DNA from: Lachnoclostridium edouardi
GTDB lineage: Bacteria > Bacillota > Clostridia > Lachnospirales > Lachnospiraceae
NCBI RefSeq assembly: GCF_900240245.1
Contig: NZ_OESQ01000001.1
Span: 349,436-413,435 of the forward strand
Length of the DNA: 64,000 nucleotides
Reading direction: 5' to 3'
Numbering within the stretch: position 1 is the first letter of the stretch; each line of letters opens with the position of its first letter. Positions 60,884 to 64,000 of the stretch are shown piece after piece. The position numbers were made by a program, and so were the translations under genes. Under the pieces are notes generated by a model. The model made no database searches. It was not told the origin of the DNA and saw only the letters and a list, made by a program, of their open reading frames with translations.

Positions 60884-61734
60884 ACACATATACATTTCAC
60901 AGCGACTGTAATTTTAATCTTCAGGCGGACCTTTATTTAGCAAAAGGTCCTTCCAGGGGAAAAACTGTTCTTTATTATCACGGCGGCGGCCTGCTTGCCG
61001 GCACCAGAAAAGATTTTCCGTCTAAATACAGAGAAATGTTTTTAAATGCAGGCTATAATTTTCTGGCCATGGATTATCTGCTGGCTCCTGAATCTAATCT
61101 GGAGCATATTATCTCCTCCGGCCTGTGGGGAATTTCCTGGTTTTTATCTAACTGGAATTCTGCCCTTTCATTAGATTCCAATGAATATATTTTGTTTGGA
61201 CGGTCTGCCGGGGCCTATCTTACATTGCAGCTGGCTGCGCAAATAAAAAAAACAGGCGCCTTAAATATGCCCAAGGCCCTTCTGCTTTTTTATGGATATC
61301 CCAGCTTTTTAGAGCCGGAATTTTCTCTTCCAAATACTCATTATGCCAGTTTTCCTTCCATTTCCAGGGAAGCGGCCTTCCAGACAGTGAATGAGAATCC
61401 TGTATCTGATATGCCAAATAGAGAGCGGCTTCTTCTGTATCTTTACGCCCGCCAGACAGGAACCTGGACAGAGCTTTTAGGAAGCCAAAAAGAACTTAAC
61501 GCCTACTCTTTGTCAGAAGCCCAGCTGTCCCTTCTGCCTCCTTCATTTCTCACTGCCAGCTCCGGGGATATGGACGTGCCTTTTGGCATTTCCAAGAAAA
61601 TGGGAAAATTGATTCCAGGCTCTTATTTTTATCCTGTATACTACATGGAACATGATTTTGACAGTAATTTAACAAGACCGGAGGGACAGAAGGCATATGA
61701 AGAATGTTTCAGATGGCTGGAGCTTTCCCTTTAA
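60880..61734 (+). CDS. Alpha/beta hydrolase (HSL-like esterase)
   Basis: 284 residues. Oxyanion motif YYHGGG (32-37) and nucleophile elbow GRSAG (107-111, Ser109); Asp in SGDMDVPFG and His in MEHDF complete the triad. This is the hormone-sensitive-lipase-like layout. It overlaps pucR by ATGA, so the two are co-expressed. It probably hydrolyses an ester or amide related to the inducer or substrate of the cluster. Its stop overlaps the convergent gntR stop by four bases, so there is no terminator between them. Confidence 0.82.
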   Translation: MNTYTFHSDCNFNLQADLYLAKGPSRGKTVLYYHGGGLLAGTRKDFPSKYREMFLNAGYNFLAMDYLLAPESNLEHIISSGLWGISWFLSNWNSALSLDSNEYILFGRSAGAYLTLQLAAQIKKTGALNMPKALLLFYGYPSFLEPEFSLPNTHYASFPSISREAAFQTVNENPVSDMPNRERLLLYLYARQTGTWTELLGSQKELNAYSLSEAQLSLLPPSFLTASSGDMDVPFGISKKMGKLIPGSYFYPVYYMEHDFDSNLTRPEGQKAYEECFRWLELSL

Positions 61735-62387
61735 CCATTAGCCTTTGCACATTGAATATAAAATGCTTTATCTCCTATAATATGCCTTCGTACACTTTCT
61801 TCCACTCTGTCTCTGTCTAAAGATCTCAGGGCCTCTATAATTTCTTCATGCTCTGCCAGGTATTCCTTGGGCCTGTTTAACACAGCAAGCTCCTGGTTCC
61901 TGGCCAGCATAGAAAGGCTTCTGGTTCTTTCTGTAATACGTTTTAAATGTTTATTAGAACAAAGACTAATAATTAAATCGTGGAAGCTTGTATTGCACAG
62001 TATTACTTCCCTGATCTTCCCCTGTTCATGGCACTTTAGCGACTGGCTCACCATTTCTTGAAGCTGTTTTAAAATATCCTCTGTTACATTTTCACAGCCT
62101 AAACCGGCTGCATAAGGCTCCAGCATAATACGGCAGTCATAAACTTCCAGCACATCCTTGTATTCCATGGGGTTTACAATTAGCCCGTTATTTCCCGGAA
62201 CAATTAAATCATCCTGTTCCAGCATACGCAGAGCTTCCCTCACCGGACTGCGGCTTACTCCCATTTCCTGAGCTAAGGCAAATTCATTAATCTTTTCTTT
62301 GCATCTTAATTCTCCGCTTAATATTTTTTCCTTCAATATTTCATAAATCTGAAGATGGTAGGCCACATTTTTAATTACTCCTCCCAT
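61731..62387 (-). CDS. GntR-family regulator (FadR/FCD subfamily)
   Basis: 218 residues from ATG 62387 (GGAGG five bases upstream); an in-frame ATG at 62399 is blocked by that site. The N-terminal wHTH is typical (LKEKILSGELRCKEKINEFALAQEMGVSRSPVREALRMLEQDDLI, about 15-65). The all-helical FCD effector domain has the metal-binding Asp and His pattern (YDCRIMLEPYAA, SFHDLIISL, EHEEIIEAL). It follows the FAA-hydrolase gene by about 29 bases and probably controls it; ligand likely a carboxylic acid. Confidence 0.9.
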   Translation of the reverse strand: MGGVIKNVAYHLQIYEILKEKILSGELRCKEKINEFALAQEMGVSRSPVREALRMLEQDDLIVPGNNGLIVNPMEYKDVLEVYDCRIMLEPYAAGLGCENVTEDILKQLQEMVSQSLKCHEQGKIREVILCNTSFHDLIISLCSNKHLKRITERTRSLSMLARNQELAVLNRPKEYLAEHEEIIEALRSLDRDRVEESVRRHIIGDKAFYIQCAKANG

Positions 62388-62416
62388 ATAAACCTCCATA
62401 ATTGCAATTTTATGCC

Positions 62417-63202
62417 CTAAAAATAATAAGGCGTCTCTACAGCTGCTACTTTATTACTTATTTTTCCCAGCTGCTGTATTTCCATTTCCATAAAATCACC
62501 TGGTTTTACTTTTATTCCATAGCCGCTTGGCGTTCCCGTAATAATCATATCTCCTGGAAGTAAGGTCATAACGTGAGAAATATAGGATACCAGCCAATAA
62601 ACCCCTTTTATCAAATCTTTTGTATTCCCTTTTTGTCCCGGCTTTCCGTTAATTTCAGAACACAACTCCAGCTGTGAAGGATCTACTCCTGAAACAATTA
62701 CAGATCCTACAGGCAGAAAGGTATCAAAAGATTTTGCCCTTCCCCAAAGTGTATCCTCCGCCTGCAAATCGCTGGCAGTCATATCATTTGCCACTGTATA
62801 TCCCCAAATATAATTTTCAGCTTTTCCCTCTGGAACACATTTACATTTCTTTCCTATTACAATAGCTAACTCCACCTCACAGGAAAGATCTTTTACCATA
62901 GGTGGCTGCATAACCTGGTCTCCGTCTCCGATTAAAGCTGTAGGCGGTTTTATAAACAGTTTTGGCTTTGTGGGAAGAGATTCTCCCGGCTTTAAAACCA
63001 CATCCTTGTAGTTCAGTCCTGTACCCACTATCTTGCTTGGAGTACACGGAATAGACAGCTGCTTAAAATCCTGAACTACCACCCCTGTCTCCCTGAAATT
63101 CTCAGGGCTGTTTCCCGCTAAAATCTGTACAGTTCCATCTTGATTTAATAATCCATAATGAATCTTACCTTCATGTTGAATCCGTGTATACTTTTTTAAC
63201 AT
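62417..63202 (-). CDS. Fumarylacetoacetate hydrolase family protein
   Basis: 261 residues from ATG 63202 (GAGG seven bases upstream); the frame extends to 63247 without a better site. The FAH fold is clear: GTGLNYKDVV, PKLFIKPPTALIGDGDQV, metal ligands in CEVELAIVIGKK and ANDMTASDLQ, KSFDTFLPVGSVIV and ITGTPSGYGIKVKPGD. Family members cleave or isomerise 2-oxo or 3-oxo carboxylic acids (acylpyruvases, HpaG-type isomerases). Substrate unknown; transcribed with the GntR regulator. Confidence 0.9.
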   Translation of the reverse strand: MLKKYTRIQHEGKIHYGLLNQDGTVQILAGNSPENFRETGVVVQDFKQLSIPCTPSKIVGTGLNYKDVVLKPGESLPTKPKLFIKPPTALIGDGDQVMQPPMVKDLSCEVELAIVIGKKCKCVPEGKAENYIWGYTVANDMTASDLQAEDTLWGRAKSFDTFLPVGSVIVSGVDPSQLELCSEINGKPGQKGNTKDLIKGVYWLVSYISHVMTLLPGDMIITGTPSGYGIKVKPGDFMEMEIQQLGKISNKVAAVETPYYF

Positions 63203-63318
63203 TCTGCACCTCTTCTGCATATATCGGTTTATGTATTTTGTCGACATAAGACATTATACTGCATTATATATATTATGGAAAGTCTTTTTTAATATTTTTT
63301 TATTTCATTTAGTCAAGA

Positions 63319-63445
63319 CCACCGGCTAAGCCGGTGGCTTGCTTTGACCCTATAAGGGTCTGTTACCGGCACTGGAGTCTAAAGACTCACCGAAATAGGT
63401 TCGCCAAGCGCAACATCATTTACCTACTAAGCCCTAAAGGGCTTA
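63319..63445. repeat. Series of four hairpins downstream of tnpA
   Basis: In order: CCACCGGC/GCCGGTGG (63319-63337), GACCCT/AGGGTC (63346-63360), GAGTCT/AGACTC (63375-63388) and TAAGCCC/GGGCTTA (63428-63445). The first is the likely TnpA-recognition hairpin; the last may end the tnpA transcript. Confidence 0.7.
63397..63412. repeat. 16-base inverted repeat flanking tnpA (one arm; other at 63943-63958)
   Basis: AGGTTCGCCAAGCGCA on plus at 63397-63412 matches the complement of 63943-63958 (AGGTTCGCCAACCGCA) at 15 of 16 bases. The arms lie on both sides of the transposase gene, in its 5' leader and 3' region. Confidence 0.7.
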
Positions 63446-63447
63446 TT

Positions 63448-63918
63448 TTATTTGTTTGCTTTTACTGGCTCACCCGTAAACGGGTCAATATACTCTTTCA
63501 GTGTCATCTGATCATATTCCAAATCTTCTTGTAACTGATTTGCTATATATTCCTGTATTTTCTTTGCATTTTTCCCTACCGTATCTACATAATATCCTCG
63601 ACACCAAAAATGTCTATTTCCATATTTATATTTCAAATTTGTATGTCTTTCAAATATCATAAGTGTACTTTTTCCTTTCAAATACCCTACAAAATACGAT
63701 ACACTAATGCTTGGCGGAATTTCTACTAGCCTATGTACATGATCTGGACATATCTCTGCTTCTACAATTTTTACACCTTTTCTTTTGCATAACATACTTA
63801 AAATATTTGCTATATCCTGTTTTATTTTTCCGTATGCTATTTTTCTCCTATATTTTGGTGCAAATACAATATGATACTTACAATTCCATTTTGTATGTGA
63901 TAAACTGTTACTATCCAT
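63448..63918 (-). CDS. tnpA: IS200-type Y1 transposase TnpA
   Basis: 156 residues, the usual TnpA length. HUH motif HVH in CPDHVHRLVEIPPSISVSYF (about 58-77) and catalytic Tyr in FWCRGYYVDTVGKN (about 104-117); start segment KWNCKYHIVFAPKYRRK is typical. Most relatives have HVHLLV or HVHMLV, so the Arg after HVH is slightly unusual. GGAGG precedes the ATG by about eight bases. The gene looks intact. Confidence 0.93.
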   Translation of the reverse strand: MDSNSLSHTKWNCKYHIVFAPKYRRKIAYGKIKQDIANILSMLCKRKGVKIVEAEICPDHVHRLVEIPPSISVSYFVGYLKGKSTLMIFERHTNLKYKYGNRHFWCRGYYVDTVGKNAKKIQEYIANQLQEDLEYDQMTLKEYIDPFTGEPVKANK

Positions 63919-64000
63919 ATGGATACCTCCTTTGTTTATTAATGCGGTTGGCGAACCTTACATTAATTATAACACTGGAGGTTTTTTGCTATAAGCTGAA

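Larger units (their letters stand above)
63313..64000 (-). mobile_element. IS200-type element (IS200/IS605 family), left end outside window
   Basis: A single tnpA gene without tnpB, flanked on its 3' side by a GC-rich subterminal hairpin (CCACCGGC-TAA-GCCGGTGG, 63319-63337), as TnpA enzymes of this family recognise. The boundary near 63313 is estimated; the other end is beyond 64000 or hidden in the last 40 bases. Members transpose as single strands and leave no target duplication. Confidence 0.75.

Noticed and set aside
63319..63445. CRISPR array or guide-RNA-like repeat cluster
   Set aside because: The four hairpins differ in sequence and spacing, and no cas or tnpB gene is present.
63334..63534. 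66-codon plus-strand ORF in the IS element
   Set aside because: It crosses the hairpin region and the 3' end of tnpA on the opposite strand and has no Shine-Dalgarno.

Overview
The window looks like chromosome of a spore-forming, low-to-moderate GC, Gram-positive gut-type Clostridium, most likely Lachnospiraceae. Reasons: a complete spoIIA-sigF-spoVA sporulation cluster, a SpaA/Cna_B surface adhesin with a class B sortase, a DUF4364 regulator, and a three-gene block resembling the DUF5716/DUF5717 proteins I associate with Lachnospiraceae. Most genes lie on the minus strand with strong Shine-Dalgarno sites and Rho-independent terminators.

Left (1-12 kb): a sortase plus giant adhesin locus behind a near-consensus promoter. 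The adhesin frame would exceed 3,700 codons and runs off the left edge. It carries a run of ten G near its start, an in-frame TAG at 5485-5487 and an A7 frameshift at 2973-2979. The sortase also has an in-frame TAG between its membrane anchor and catalytic domain. It is either a decaying locus or a switchable one.

12-20 kb: a sodium:solute symporter; a cluster of tRNA-Pro(CGG), tRNA-Glu(CTC) and tRNA-Thr(CGT); and two back-to-back metal-efflux units (copA-csoR-copZ on minus; a second csoR and a second P1B-type ATPase on plus) sharing CsoR-type operators.

20-31 kb: marR-ftsH-yigZ-typA on the minus strand behind a 12-bp-arm palindrome, a class A penicillin-binding protein on plus, and two tandem lactate-racemase-domain (DUF2088) proteins.

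30-41 kb: a tripartite tricarboxylate transporter (tctB-tctA-tctC) feeding into the DUF2088 pair, then spoVAE-D-C-B-A, a 63-residue membrane ORF, sigF, spoIIAB, spoIIAA, a TPR protein, a 45-residue ORF and folC.

41-52 kb: valS; a compact unit of a TPR protein, an Hsp70/actin-fold protein and a 1,192-residue helical-repeat protein; then malic enzyme, a DUF4364 protein and a 40-residue membrane ORF on plus.

52-63 kb: a catabolic cluster with carbamate kinase, an LctP-family permease, AllH (DUF2877) and a fused AllF-AllG protein, divergent from a PucR regulator and an alpha/beta hydrolase, followed by a GntR regulator and an FAA-hydrolase. By analogy with E. coli AllFGHK, the core should phosphorolyse a carbamoylated compound such as oxalurate to carbamoyl phosphate and recover ATP. 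The right edge holds an IS200-type element.

Best candidates for something undescribed: the contingency-like adhesin/sortase locus, the Hsp70-like/TPR/giant-repeat module, and the AllF-AllG fusion cluster.
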